Shown: positions 1-12,068 of the stretch, piece by piece | Numbering within the stretch: the stretch's first letter is position 1 | Layout of the letters: each line of letters opens with the position of its first letter | Source of the DNA: Gnomoniopsis sp. IMI 355080 | Taxonomy: Eukaryota > Ascomycota > Sordariomycetes > Diaporthales > Gnomoniaceae | Direction: 5' to 3' | NCBI GenBank assembly: GCA_027946555.1 | Contig: JAPEVC010000235.1 | Coordinates: 1-53,026, forward strand | Length of the DNA stretch: 53,026 nucleotides | Program-made: the position numbers and the translations under genes | The notes under the pieces: generated by a model | Told to the model about the DNA's origin: nothing | The model's database searches: none | The model's input: the letters and a program-made list of their open reading frames with translations, nothing else

Positions 1-1
1 C

Positions 2-385
2 ATCCTGCCCGGCGCCCCACCCCCAGAGCACCTCCCGCTCAACCCGAATCTATACCTCATGCTGGCCATCGACTCCGTCGCGCCCCTAATCCGCATCCGT
101 GGCTTCACGGGTCTCGCAGGTGGTGGTAAGTCGCTCGAGGTGCCCGTGCCGGTTGACAGGCGGACGCGGCGACGAATGGCGTGGATGTGGGTCATGGATG
201 CCGTCAGCAAGAAGCCCTCGATGGGGTCAGGCAAGAAGCAGCTCGCGCATCGCATTGGCGAGGAGATTGTGGGCATTATCGAGGGACGGTCTAGTGTGTG
301 GACTCGTAGGGATCAGCTACACAAGCTGGGCACGAGTGTGCGGGCGAATGTGAACTCGCCCAGGTTGCTGAAGCAGAAGAGGTAG
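2..385 (+). CDS. RSM7: Mitochondrial small-subunit ribosomal protein uS7m, 3' part
   Basis: This is the C-terminal part of a uS7-family protein. It enters the window already open in frame at base 2 and ends at the TAG at 383-385, giving about 127 residues. The visible core is the uS7 block LEVPVPVDRRTRRRMAWMW, followed by KKQLAHRIGEEIVGIIEG and an RDQLHKLGTSVRANV segment, which is the usual C-terminal order in bacterial and mitochondrial S7. uS7m binds the 3' major domain of the small-subunit rRNA at the decoding side of the mitoribosome. The upstream portion, including the expected mitochondrial presequence, lies outside the window. The family is recognised from these motifs; the mitochondrial assignment follows from resemblance to fungal Rsm7 rather than cytosolic Rps5. 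Confidence 0.85.
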   Translation: MLPGAPPPEHLPLNPNLYLMLAIDSVAPLIRIRGFTGLAGGGKSLEVPVPVDRRTRRRMAWMWVMDAVSKKPSMGSGKKQLAHRIGEEIVGIIEGRSSVWTRRDQLHKLGTSVRANVNSPRLLKQKR

Positions 386-895
386 ACGGGCGGACTGATA
401 TGTTAGGCAGACATGTCTTGTACAAATAAGGTGCTGATGAGGCAGCCCAATGAAAATCAATGTTCAAACACCTTCGAGCCCTGGAAAACTATCTTTGTAC
501 AGTGAATGTGCTCATATTTGTTGATGACACTACCATCTTCTGGTGGGGTTTGACAGACTCGTGGACGTTATTTCAGTTAGAGATTGGAAAAGGATCCGCG
601 AGACCAATAGTTGCCTTTGCTTGGGTGATTCAGCATGTCGCAACGTAGTCCCTGCTTTCTATTTTCTTCACTGCGATTTCCTGCCTCTTGTCACTAGTTT
701 GCAATGTCGCTTGAAACACATAGTCACTCGTCCTTCAGTCAAGTTAGAAGGAACTAACTCGTAAGTATTTCCCAAACTCCCTAACATGTGGAGGGGCCAA
801 ATGAACACCAAGGTCAAATAGCAACCTGGAGACCGGCTTGCCGTTACGTATTTCTGAATCGCCGCCCGATAACCATAGCGCCATTCTCCCACCAA
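386..895. other. Intergenic, between convergent 3' ends
   Basis: This gap separates the 3' end of the uS7m gene from the 3' end of the secreted-protein gene on the other strand. It should hold both 3' UTRs. Short frames here lack family features or splice support, and I see no gene or RNA. Confidence 0.5.
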
Positions 896-1593
896 CTACT
901 CCCGACGGTTGAGACGTTCATCTCCAGCCTCGAGAGAGACTCTGCGCTTCACAAATCGACTCGGCAAGCGACTTGAGGACGTTACGTTGAGCGAGACACT
1001 GGTCATATTCCCACCACTACCACCACCACTTGTACTCGCGCTGCCGTCGACGGCGCTCCCTTCACCTGCAGCAGCGCTGGCGCCAAGAGTGGACTGGACT
1101 CTATCAATTGTGTCCTCGGTAACATTTGTGATCTGTAGTTTGTCGCTACCCATGGGAATAACGTGACCCTCTGCGTAGTTGTTGGTGAGAGCTCCGCCGA
1201 TGTTCATGCAGGCAGCTGGGACATCTTCAGCGGTGAGAGCTTGATTGTGGCAGCGTTTCGTTAGCGAAAGACCCGAACCAGGACGCAAACGAGACGCTTT
1301 CCCATGAAAGTAGTTCAATACATACTTTGTCTATCATCTGACAGTGTGATGTTGACTGGAGTTGCGGCTGACTTTAGTTGAGCCTGGCAAGCGTCATACC
1401 CCACTTTGTACACGCCGCCCTCATACGTATCTAGGTCGAAACTGGGCCCTCGAGCAGTTATGCCTTGCTCCACATTGTCATTTCTTGCAACATTGACGAT
1501 GGTGAACCCGGAGTTCCGCTCGGCCGATCCAAGCGGGATCATTGACGCGAGGGCGGTGACGAGAAGAGCACCTGTGAGCCTGAGGTTGGCCAT
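896..1593 (-). CDS. Small secreted protein of unknown function
   Basis: Two exons, 1593-1326 and 1239-896, separated by an 86 bp intron with a GTATGT donor, a GCTAAC branch and a CAAG acceptor; they join in phase 1 to give 203 residues. The N-terminus is a clear signal peptide (MANLRLTGALLVTALASM followed by IPLGSA), so the product should be secreted. The mature part has a single C-x(n)-C pair around the splice junction and several N-x-S/T sequons. A Ser/Gly-rich stretch (STSGGGSGG) is followed by a basic KRR that could be a Kex2-like site near the C-terminus. I recognise no family. A shorter start is unlikely because this ATG opens the signal peptide. It could be an effector-like or wall-associated protein, which is only inference from secretion and size. 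Confidence 0.7.
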
Positions 1594-2862
1594 GTTATGC
1601 GGAAAATGAAAGACTTCTCTGGATAGATTATCTCTTTGGAAATGAAAGAAATGAGCCCAGCCCGAGAAAAATGTACACGAAGTCCAAAGGTAGTGGCGTG
1701 GGCGAATAAAGACGAGGCACCAGGCCGTGATTATGATTAAAAGCGTAGTGGTGGAAGCCGCCCGGGTCACCAACTTATGACTGAATGGAAATTTACTGAG
1801 GCAACATTGAAGGCAAAGAAATTTAGACAAGCGAAGTCTTTATTAATGAGTAAGAAAGAGACAGGGCCTTCGCTCGAACCATGGTATCTATGTAGGATTC
1901 GCATGCTGACGGGCCACGATGGGACAGACCGCGAGGGCCCAAGGCTTGGTTCACTTGTGGAACATTTCTTCTGTTTTACCTCGTTTCCCCTGTTACACTT
2001 CCTTCCGTCTCCCGTAGAAGATATGATTCGACCACTACGATGGAAAAAAGCCCAGTCTTTAGCGTTGAAACATAATTGTATACACAATAACCTCGTCGTT
2101 TTCATATAGCGACCCAGCCGTCCCTAAATTGTCACCTCTCACACGATAATACAATAAAGAGACCAAAACCACGAGTAAGACGTCGCAGAAATGTGTTTTG
2201 TTCCATTCCATGAATCTAAATTTTGTCCATCTTGTCTTTCTTGATCTTTCACATCGTACAGTCTCACCAAACGGCACGGCGGTATTTCTGGGATGTCAGA
2301 TCATGATGGCAGGCTTGTGGCCCTGGCGGCCCCCGCGGTCTGTCGAAAGTCAACCGCTTCAAACCTGAGCATTGGCAAAGGGAAATCCTCCCGACTTAGC
2401 TGCCATGAGACCCGATTTCAAGGGCTCTCATAGGGAGAATTGTCCCGCTTCAAACTCAACCAGGCCGATCTTGGAGGTTGTAAGCTTACGCCCGTTTGAA
2501 AGACAAGCTTTGCGAGGCCCAATGTATGGCCGTTCCAGCCCAAAAAGCCTCGTATCTTTTGTCAGCACAATTTTTACAAGCCGACAGAGGGACCCGGGTG
2601 CAACACTATTCACTCTATTTAAGACAGCCAGCGGAACAGAAGATGCGAAATGTTTCCTTCAGTTGTTCGTTTATTTGGGGTTCCAAACTTAGGTCATGGT
2701 TTCACTCGAAATGCGTATTGTGTACCGACGGTGGCTTCTAGAGAACACAAGAACTAATCTAGCGGCTGAGATTTGGGCGACCGAGTATATTACTAGTCAC
2801 TTCATGCGTTGACTACCTCTTTTTCACAAGATCACAACTAACTTTTGAGAACGCTCAACTAA
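1594..2862. other. Intergenic, promoter of secreted protein gene and 3' flank of MFS gene
   Basis: Both neighbours lie on the minus strand, so this stretch holds the promoter of the secreted-protein gene and the 3' flank of the transporter gene. A GC-rich patch lies near 2317-2345. I see no convincing coding sequence. Confidence 0.45.
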
Positions 2863-4326
2863 TCAAGGCAGCTCCTCTTCGTTCATAGCCATCGCATACA
2901 GCGCCCCAATGGCAGCCAGCAACAACCTGGAGCACACTGCAAACACTTTGCCGTACGCGTCTCCGTCTCCGGTAAAGTACAGCGACACTACCACAAACAC
3001 GTTGAGTGGGACCCTCAAGATGCTGTAAAGCTGGGCTCTGAGCCCATCCTCAATGAGCTGGCCCTTGAGATAGCCCATGCACGGCCAGTACATGCCCACG
3101 CACGCCTCGAACAGACAGAACAGCCAGAAGCTCGTCTGCTCGCTCCGCGGCTGCTCCAACAGGTAAAAGACTAGATCGGCCACACCGAGAATTCCAAGGA
3201 GCAGGTACGTGTACTTGAGCAGCTTCCTGTCCATGGCGATGTTGAAGACCAGCGATGCAGCCAGGACGGACGCCATGAAGCTAGCGAAGATGATGCCGTA
3301 TGGCAGCCCGCCGGAGCTGCCCTTCGGAGCTGCTCCAGATGCAGCTTCATATTTGCGCGCGGACGTGAGTGCCGGTCCCCAGAAAAAGACAAACAGGTAC
3401 ATTGAACCCTCGAACATGGTCGACGCGAGGCCCAGACACACGATGCGGGGGTCTTTGAGCATATTCCATAGCTTTGGCTTGTTGGTATTCTCCCCGCTCT
3501 GATCGGTCTTCTTCTTTTGGGAAGCTGCTGAGTCTCCATAATTCTCCTCCCATCGCGTTGCAATCACCCAAGAGGCCGCCCCGAGCAACAACGCCGCTGC
3601 CACAAAGGGCGCCTTGCGAGTCCCCGCAACACTCACAACCCACTCGCTAAACACGCCGCTCACAATCGCTACCACGCTGTTGAGCGTGCTCATCAAGCCG
3701 AACGTCCGGCTGAGGTCGCCGCCTTTGGAAGCCAGCTTGCGCGCGTGAAAGTCTGTCACCATCCAGCTCTCAAAGACACTGAACAATAGACTTGTGCTGA
3801 TGCCGCCGAGGATACGGCCGAGGAACAACAGCGGAAGCGAAGGGATCGTGGTTAGAACGCAAGAGAGCGCGTAGGCGGCGCAGAAGAAGAGACAAGCGCG
3901 CTTGCGGCCGTGCGCGTCGGCCAAGGTGCCGGTTACGTAGGCTGATAGGGCGCCTGAGATGAAGCCCGTCGTGAACAGAGTTGATACTAAGGCCGAAGAG
4001 ACTCCGTGTTCTTCTCGGTAGAGAGAGTAAAGGAATGGGCCCTGCGAGACTATTAGATGGTGAATGCAGTTGTGGTAGGGCATGTGCGTCGGGAGCCTTC
4101 TTTAACTTGCCTGCAGCCAGTCTGAGCCCATCACAAGGGCGAACACGGTGAGAAATGGCCATTGCGATGCCTCTGCACTTTCGATTGCCTTGTCTTTGAT
4201 CGTCTTCTTCTTTGATTCGGTTGACTTGTCCACCGGTGTCTCCTTGCTCGAATACCGCTGCGCGACTAAGAGAACGCCGCACAATCCAAGCAGGCCAGCC
4301 AAGTTAATTTGATACGGGTCGTCCAT
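2863..4326 (-). CDS. MFS transporter, molybdate-anion transporter (MFSD5) type
   Basis: Exon 1 is 4326-4111 and exon 2 is 4041-2863, giving 464 residues, close to animal MFSD5 (about 450). The exons join as ...GSDWLQ | GPFLYSLYREEHGVS..., the family signature around the first extracellular loop. The intron (4110-4042) starts with GCAAGT instead of GT, so it is read as a GC-AG intron with an intact CTAAT branch and CGCAG acceptor. Twelve hydrophobic segments are expected. The loop after TM2 carries GTLADAHGRKRACL, a canonical MFS DxxGRK motif, and LLFLGRILGGISTSLLFSVFESWMV follows in two pieces. A charged Lys/Asp-rich central loop (near residues 185-215) separates the two halves. The family is implicated in molybdate uptake in algae and animals; the substrate in fungi is not shown here. 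The start was chosen at MDDPYQINLAG, which begins the first membrane segment. Confidence 0.85.
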
Positions 4327-6729
4327 CACGCTGCGGAGATTCAGATAGTTGACGGGTTTGTTTGATATCGTGAGGTCGACAGTGGGGAAATGAGATTGAT
4401 TACTGCGCGAGGACCATGATGTGTAGGAAATTGTACACTTGTCATTCCCAAGATAAATTGTAGGAGTGTTGTTTGTGACGGATCTCGTTTTGGGGAAGAC
4501 CCCTGAGGATGTTCCGTGCGCTTGGTTTAGTACGGTCAAATCCGTCTGGTGTGTAGGAGAAAAGCCGGGGCGCTGCTGAAACCGAGCCAGTCTCCCACCT
4601 CTTTTACAGTCTTAGCCGACCGTAATATACACGTGAGCCACCTCCGATGAAAGTGATTATTGTCAAGTATTGACACACTGACAATTCATACACCTCGTCC
4701 GCCCCTCCCCTTCCAGTTGTCTTCTTTCGTCAAGGTAGGTAGCCTGGCTCAAGTGCTGAGCCTGCATTCTGACCTTTGTCCACTAGAGTTCACGAAGAAA
4801 ATTATGCTACTCGCTCGTTACCAAACGGGGTTTTCTATAGTACTTGTGCGCTCAATATTTCGTGGCCCCACGACTCTCTTTGAATTAAATGTAGAGCAGG
4901 ATCCCTCCAGCCTTGGGTTCACCCCGGCAGCCGTGTTATGCGACTTAGTTGGCTCAATCAACTTTCAGTATCTTCCAGTCACAAACTGAGTAGTTCTGCC
5001 TTGAAACTGGCCTCAATTCGAATATCTAGGTACAGCTGTGAAATAAATGAGCCAAAGCAAGGAGGCAGGAAGACACCGACGTTCAAAGAGGTCTCACGCC
5101 CGTGAGCAGACGATGGTCACGGGATGAAGCCGATGCACATCGATACCAATCTTCAAAGGTTTGCAATGCCTGAGATCAATTGCGAAGTTGGGCCAAGCGA
5201 CATGAATTGATGATTTCAAGCTCGGCGTGCTCAGGTGCCGCTCGCGATTTCCGCGAGGTGGCCCGGACCACTCAAGCATGTTCAAGAAAGACTAAATCCA
5301 CAAAGCCCTTGCAAATGGTTTCATTCTTTAGGAATTTTCAGTGTTCACGGTCAAAATGGAAGGCCAGTACTGGCAAAGGGGAGCGATTGTGGGCGTGGTG
5401 GGTTGTTGAAAAGGTGTCTTACGACTGGAATCTAGCAGAGCTTTTGTGCTACCACTTGCGACCTTAACCCGCTCAAGACGATCGTGATCAAAATCCGAGG
5501 CAAGGAGTAGAATATTGAATATGTAGCACAAGGGTGAACCGTAGAGCAGTGCATTGTACTTTACAAGTATGTTTCACTTGTTAGGCACCTAGGTACTTTC
5601 TGGACAATCATTGCAATGACAACAGGCCCCAGAAATGCAGAAACACAAAGGCGAAGAAACAAAACAGGATATATCTATGGGTTTGCACCAATTGTTTTCG
5701 ACCAAAACACATGTCCTCTAGAGAGACAGGTCATACGACCGGCCGTCTATGAGCTCAGTTCGTGCAGAGCGGTTTTTGAGTAATGGTCACATACGACACA
5801 CTCCATTGACTAAGCTCTTCCTCCGCTAAAAGAACATAAAAGGTGTCAGAGGCTTGTCTGAAATGTCAAAAATATGAAGTGTGTATACATACCAAGGTAG
5901 AAGACGCGTTTATTCACCAGTCTCCTTCGGCGTAGCATAAACCATCTAAGACGACGTCCCGCTTGCGAAAGGACCATCGAACTGTGTGCAATCTATAGGC
6001 AAATAGGGACTCTCTCCCTCTGCCCGTCTCGTCCTCCGAATCCAATATGTGGGTTAAGGAAGTACGCTACGAGCCACGGAATGAAGCCTTTCTTGTTCTA
6101 GCACTCTGCTGCCAAAGGACAATCACAAACTACCCTAGAGGTGAGAAATACTCTGCTTACGAATTAATATATATGAACAAAATTCTTTTAGAAGCATAAG
6201 GCATTATTCATTGTCACTACATCAAGTTATATAGTTGCCTAGAAAAGCGGCCCACAGGTGGATAAGTCAAGACTGTCATTGTCATGGGTTTGAGCTGTGG
6301 CCGACCTGATACGTAGTGGGGTGAGCATATCGGGGCTCACGACGAAGCCCGCGCACATTCTGGTATATAGCGCACCTCCTTCATCCTCCTCCAGTCAGGC
6401 TCCTCGAAAGGTAATTTCCATATCAGAATCCATACTTCCAATTCCGCACATGCTTGCGGACGCGTCATAGGTCGGGCGGGACCTTCATAAAGACTCGACA
6501 CCTACAGAGGCCACATTTTGCTGACCCGCTGATCCCTGTACCCTTGCCTGCCTGCTGCCTGCCTGTCTCACTAGTACTATAGAAGGGCGAAGTGGCAGGT
6601 GGGCGGAACCGACAGGAATGGCCCGATGCGATTCCCCAAGTCTGACTCGATGCCATCCCTCTCTATACATTGGAAACAACGTCGGTAACACGCACAGGAA
6701 AGGTATTTTGGTGGGCCACACCCAAAAGA
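4327..6729. other. Large divergent intergenic region (MFS / Zn2Cys6 regulator)
   Basis: This 2.4 kb region separates divergently transcribed genes and should contain both promoters. It carries CTAGGTAC-type motifs at about 5026-5033 and 5586-5597. TATA-like runs lie near 6168, 6225 and 6362; the one at 6362 is about 370 bp before the regulator ATG. Frames such as 4660-4989 show no domain, no biased composition and no splice support. Confidence 0.45.
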
Positions 6730-9171
6730 ATGGCCTCCAAACAGCAAGCACGACCCTCGTCTCCTTCCACTGTGGCCCATGCCCCCACAGTCTCCAACAA
6801 TAACAGCGAGACCAACACCAACCCCGGCTCGGCACCGGCACCGGCACCGGCACCGGACACTCCGTTATTAAACTCCAAGCCGTACAACTGCCAGCCCTGT
6901 GTGCGACGCAAAATTAAATGTGACAGGATCGTTCCGGCTTGTGCTGCATGCGTCAAAGCGAAGCAGGACTGTATTTACCAGGCACCGCCCAAGCCGCGGC
7001 GTGGGAAGAAGCGCAAAGGGAGTGCAGTAACCTTGGAGGGTGGCCAGGAGGATGCCGCCACCGCCGCTACTGATGCTGCCAAGGACGACGGTGAGCTGCT
7101 GCTGCTGCGTGGGCGTCTGGCCCAGTATGAACGCGTTCTGCGGGAAAATGGTCTCCTGGATGCCGTCGAAGCGAACGGGACGTCGTCATCTCCTGCCACA
7201 GCGCCGCAAAGGACAGAAGGGAGGTATCCCACCCCCGTCACAGAGGGCGGACTCCCCCCCTCGCGGCCGCCACCACCACCACCACCGCAGTACCCAGCTC
7301 GAATTGGGAAATTAGTAGCTGGTGATGGGAAGTCGCGATATATCGACAGCAACTTGTGGCTTGACACGGGCACAGACGATATTCAGGATTTGTCCGACGA
7401 CGGGGAAGCTGCACAAGAAGACCACCAACTATCATCCTTTCGGCCTGGGCTCTATGACCCTATCTCGGGTGCACTACTGGGAATAACGCAAAACCTGCTT
7501 GACTTTCATCCTAGCTACGACCATGCCATGGTGCTGTGGACAGCGCACATGCAAAACGTCGAGCCGCTATGTAAGATTCTGCATATCCCCACGACGGCCA
7601 AGATGGTCGAGACTGTGGCAAGACAACCGTCGACGGCGTCAAAGGCACAGGAGTGCCAGCTGTTTGCGATTTACCATTTCGCGGTCTTCTCCATGGACGA
7701 GGAAGAGTGTGTTCGCCACTTTGGACAGTCTCGGTCCGTATTACTGCCCAAGTATGCGCACGCGCAGCGCCAGGCACTGGTCAACGCGGCCTGGCTTAAA
7801 ACCACCGAGATGCCCGTCATGCAGGCGTACATGCTGTTCTTAATATCTGGGCGGACATCCATCGACCCTCATACATACTGGATGCTCACGGGCATCGGGG
7901 TGCGCATAGCGCAGCGGATGGGCCTGCACCACGACGGCGAGGCGCTTGGTCTCCCTCCCTTTGAGGTCCAAATGCGGCGGCGTCTCTTTTGGCAGCTGAT
8001 TCCCCTCGACGGATTCGCCGGTCAGCACTCTGGCACGGGTATCAGCATGCTGCCGAGTTCTTGGGACGTCAAAATGCCACTCAATGTCAATGATGATCAA
8101 ATCTACCCCGGAATGACGCAGTGGCCGGAGGAGCAGAAGGGTGCTACGGATATGATTTATGTCCTTTGCAGGGCGGGGCTGTCCCACTACTATTCAAAAG
8201 TGGCTCTGAGGCTGAAGGAAACTGGGCCTGCTGTTCATTTCCAAGAGGGAGGCCAGACAGATGCGCATATTGACGAGGTCGAGCGAACTCTGGAGGAAAA
8301 ATTCCTCCGTTACTGTGATATCATCGGTAAGCCTCCCTCTCAGTTCTACGCACCCTTTTTAAGATTCTGCAGTACGGTCAGTATCTTCTAACCACATGCA
8401 TAACCACGATCAGACCCGCTCCACTACCTTGTCCTCCTCATCGTCCGCTCCGCCGCCAACGTAGTCCGCCTGCGGGCACGAATCAAGCCTCTCAAGAACC
8501 ACAGCATCAACGACAACGAACGACGCGAGCTATGTGGCATCGCGCAAAAGATCCTCGAGGGCGACAATGCCGTCTACCGGTCCCAGAATCTCAAACACTT
8601 CCGATGGCAGGTCAAGGAATTCTTCCTCTGGGACGCCCTCATTTGTATCCTCACCAGCCTCACCATCCCCGGTTTCTTTTCGCGCGCAGAGCTGGACCTG
8701 AACTGGTCCAAGCTGGTCGACGTGTGGAACCACCACCCAGAACTGCTCGAAACGTGGCGGCCCGTCCACGTCATCGCAGGCAAAGCCGTCCTCGAGGCCT
8801 GGACGGCCAACCCGCCGACAAACTGTAAGCCTGAGCCCTATTTTGTCACGGTACTCAAGGCAAGGGGCAGCGACAAGGCCGCCCGACGAGGAGCGTCGAC
8901 GAAGTCGACCTCGGCGGATTCGAAGGCGGGGGCGGTGGGGGCGGCAAATTCGGATGCGGATGGGAGGAAAGACGGCGACGGCGGCGTTGCATCGGGCGCG
9001 AGAACGTTTGACGCGGCGGCTCTCGGAGACTGGAGTGAGGCTGGGTTGTTGATGGATAATGATTTCAGTCCTGGCGTGGGCGATTTTGTGTTTTGGGACC
9101 AGTTCTTCCTCAACGCGGAGATGAGCCAAGGTCCGCCCGCCGCTCAAGACACCTACGGGACGAGATCATGA
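6730..9171 (+). CDS. Zn2Cys6 fungal-specific transcription factor
   Basis: Exon 1 is 6730-8326 and exon 2 is 8414-9171, with an 87 bp GTAAGC...CAG intron joined in phase 1; 784 residues. The binuclear zinc cluster has Cys54, 57, 64, 71, 74 and 81 in the pattern C-x2-C-x6-C-x6-C-x2-C-x6-C. It is followed by a basic linker (RRGKKRKG) and a short leucine-rich coiled coil near 118-140. The middle homology region occupies roughly residues 245-520, with FWQLIPLDGFAGQHSG typical of it. The first ATG of the frame (MASKQQ) was chosen; the frame extends upstream only through a TTG. An Ala-Pro run (residues 35-42) comes from a GGCACC repeat, and a Pro run follows an Arg/Pro stretch near 195. It is a nuclear DNA-binding regulator; its targets are unknown and it is too far from the 20-32 kb cluster to assign as its regulator. 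Confidence 0.9.
6831..6854 (+). repeat. GGCACC hexanucleotide repeat (about 4 copies)
   Basis: In-frame microsatellite within the transcription factor coding sequence; it encodes the alternating Ala-Pro stretch before the zinc cluster. Confidence 0.8.
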
Positions 9172-9194
9172 CAGGATCTACGGAATGATAACAG

Positions 9195-9214
9195 AAAAAA
9201 AAAAGGGGGGGGGG
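9195..9214. repeat. Homopolymer pair A10-G10
   Basis: Ten A followed directly by ten G, 23 bp after the transcription factor stop codon, probably in its 3' UTR. Such runs are prone to sequencing length errors. Confidence 0.8.
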
Positions 9215-9505
9215 AGATGCCCATGTCTTAGGGGTGCAGCGAGAGCTGCTTTGCATAAAACGGCAATGACAACAAGCGAGACATCCACTCAATTTATACC
9301 CAAAGGTACATACACGGGTCTTTGGCCCTTTTAGTATTTACATTCCGTCATGTACAGTACACAGCCCATGCAATCCTTCTTCACATCGATGCTGGATCAA
9401 GAGCCACCGAATGAACCTTACCAGACACCACGAAGCAAAGAAAGTGCTGCGTTAGTCTCCCTCCTTCAGAAACGATGGACACTGCAATATCTCTTTCTAT
9501 CTCTC

Positions 9506-10231
9506 TCAAGAGGTGCCGTTGTTCGCAATAAAGTAATTCGCCGCAAGGGGTGCACCCACAGCCTCCAGAATAGGCGTCAGACTAAAGTTGAACCTAGCAT
9601 CCGACACCCCATCATAGTACGTCCCATTCAACGCCTCCTCGCTCGGCACATAGGACGCGGGCTGCGCAAACAGGTAGAGGACGTAGTTGTGGTACAGCTC
9701 GTCACGCGGGCGCGGGGCCGTATAAGGGGCGAGGCCATCGCTCGAGTTGACATAGTTTCCCGTGGTGGCGTCGAGGGTGTAGTTGCCGCCCCACCAATGG
9801 AGCCGGGTGGTGGTGTTGGCGACCAGACCGGGCACGAGCGTGTCGTAGTCGTCTGCTGTCGTGACGTCCGAGTCTGGGATGTTGAGGTCTAGCATGATGA
9901 GCATGTACGTCGTCTGCGCATCGCTGTCGTCCATGGAGCAGTTGTGGAGTGAGTAGACGTCGGGTTGGCTTGTGACATCTGCGGGCTAATGTCAATAATT
10001 GTGCATCGAAGCCCCTCTCCCGGGGGCAATACAACCGGTGGGAGTTTTCTTGAAAAAACAAAAAAAAGAGGATAAATTCTTACTATCTGCACTCATGGTA
10101 ATGCCTGGTGTGACTACAATGCCCTCGAAGCTCTCCCCAAGAGTGTTGTTCGAAGACGGGGACCATCCCGCAGGGGTACTTGCAGCGGCAGCAGCGCCGA
10201 CAAGCGCGAGGACACAGGAGCCAGAGCGCAT
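9506..10231 (-). CDS. Secreted phosphatidylethanolamine-binding-protein (PEBP) fold protein
   Basis: Exon 1 is 10231-10084 and exon 2 is 9978-9506; the 104 bp intron (GTAAGA...CCCGCAG) joins in phase 1, giving 206 residues. Residues 1-18 are a signal peptide (MRSGSCVLALVGAAAAAS), so the protein is secreted, unlike cytosolic Tfs1/RKIP. PEBP landmarks in order are a first strand region with TPGITMSADN, YMLIMLDLNIPDSD (the family's D-x-D/DP region), TRLHWWGGN, a YTAPRPRDELYHNYVLYLFAQP segment matching the ligand-pocket Y-x-G/A-P-x-P...H-x-Y element, and a C-terminal ANYF strand. Several N-x-S/T sites suit a secreted glycoprotein. It lies convergent with the Zn2Cys6 gene. Fungal secreted PEBP-like proteins are common, but their ligands are mostly unknown. 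Confidence 0.85.
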
Positions 10232-12068
10232 CTTGTTCACAGTTGATAGAAGGGGAGAAAGAAAAAGGGAAAATTGAGTTGTGACACAACCAGATTGAGG
10301 ATGAAAGAATTCCAAGAAATAATTCTACCTTTTTCCTCTGAAAATTACACCGGATTTATTTACTTTTAATTCTCAAGGGGGAAAGCCAGGGGGTAGCTCG
10401 CAGTACGGGCCCGCACAACGCGTGGCTGCTAGGGTCGGTGCAAGCGGAAATCCGAGGTTTGCTGCAGCTTCGCCGCGCCGCTGGTTCCATCTACGTCCGG
10501 CGCCATCCCCCGGAGACCGGAGGCCAGACTTCAAGACCACATTTGATGGGGTTGGAATAATGAACAGGTACGAATGAAAGGACTGGACCTGTCAGCTAAC
10601 AATTAATTCTAGTAAGAGAAAAAAAAAGATAAGACGGTCCCTTACAAGTGAAGCAAGGGGCCCAGCAGTCGCACGCCTTTGGTCATAGCTAGGGGCAGTC
10701 TAGTATGTATCATCGATTGAGAGTAAAACCGGACTTCCGGTGAAGAAATACAGAATCTGCGACGGAGACGAGGTGACCTTGGCCCGTGGTGTTTATAAGT
10801 TATTTTGCGCAAATAATTCTGGCCAGGCGCTCACGGTCCCTTTGGCCGTTCACGTTTCCCGAGCACCCTCACTCTCACTCACACACACACGACAGGCTCG
10901 AATCCGGTCCACGTGCCACCAAGCTGTGATGGAAGTTCTCTCTCAACAAGAAGCCTACAGAGCTGTTTGTCAAGACGCTTCCGTTCGCACTTGCGAGGGA
11001 GGCTCTCAATTTGCAAGGCGCGGCGGGAACTCGCAGAGTCGGAAGCGGTGTATGTTCGTGTCCCAGCAGACGTGACAACAATCATTCGAGTGAAGAGGCT
11101 TGAAGAAAAGAATATCCCTGCATCAGATGTATCTTCTCGGCGAAAGCCAAATGTCAAGATGATATGCCATGTTTTGACGAAGTTGGCCATGGACGCTGTG
11201 CAGTAGTCGAGAAAAGAGGCTGGCTTAGTCATGGCCTCGGATGTCAAGATGGTACTAGTGCGTTGTTTCAGGGGCTGACATTCGAGCTGGCCATGACTGG
11301 TCAGCTTTCAACTCACAAAGGTGGGGGCGGGACAGTGACATCACGGTTCGCGCGCGCATGTGCCTACTGTGTACGTACCATAAAGTAGGCAGGTACTGCA
11401 TAGACCAAAACCATTGAAGCTCCCCCCCCTCTTTTTTCATCGATGTTTCCGCTTGCGGTACCCCATGTGCGAATCATGAAAAAGATGATGCCACCATCGT
11501 CCAGTACCTGCGTGGTGCTCGTCAGAGGGCCCCACGAGGAACGCCCAGGAAAGAGAACAGCAAATGCGAAAGAATCATGCCGATTCCCGGCATGTCCTCA
11601 GTCTGCCAGGTAGTAGATATAGTTTTCGGCACAGACATGGAAAGTGTATCATCCCCAAAGTGATTGATGCTCGCCCATAAACCCGTTAGTAATGCGGGGT
11701 GAGAAACGCCTAACACTGGACAAGAATAGCCTGATCTTTCATGCCAAAACGGGGGGGACCTCGATTCGTTGGCAGGTGGGAATCATGCTTGGAAGCCACA
11801 AGCTACAGGCCACAGGCCACCAAGTGGCCGCGCTACCTAGTTAATGCTTATCGTCTAAGCAAGACTGTCTTGTCTGTCTGTCTTTCTCCCTCGTCTTCAT
11901 AAGGTTTTCTTGACGAGTCGTCCCGCTCTCCTTTGTTTCCTCTTTCCCCCCCCTTTCAACATCTTGCCCATCCACCAGAACAACATACAAAAAGATCGCC
12001 ATCTACACATCTTGACACCAAGAAGTTCTAAACCCCGTTTTCCACAGCTCCACACTACCACCATCATC
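10232..12068. other. Divergent intergenic region (PEBP / Cys-Pro repeat protein)
   Basis: This 1.8 kb region holds two divergent promoters. It has a TATA-like TTTATAAG at about 10793 and a CA-dinucleotide tract near 10880. A strong polypyrimidine run just before the Cys-Pro gene (about 11941-11957) is the CT-rich pattern common upstream of well-expressed fungal genes. A TCGAATCC near 10897 resembles a tRNA B box, but no tRNA can be folded around it. Confidence 0.45.

Noticed and set aside
4660..4989. 109-codon plus-strand frame in the MFS/regulator gap
   Set aside because: No family, no splice-supported extension, and not distinguishable from a random open frame.
6670..6729. 20-codon N-terminal extension of the Zn2Cys6 protein
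   Set aside because: It would need a TTG start; the first ATG is at 6730.
10890..10920. tRNA-like B box (TCGAATCC)
   Set aside because: The flanking T-stem has a mismatch and the upstream sequence is a CA repeat, so no acceptor, D or anticodon arms can be formed. Similar TTCGAA sites at 30533 and 35003 also fail.
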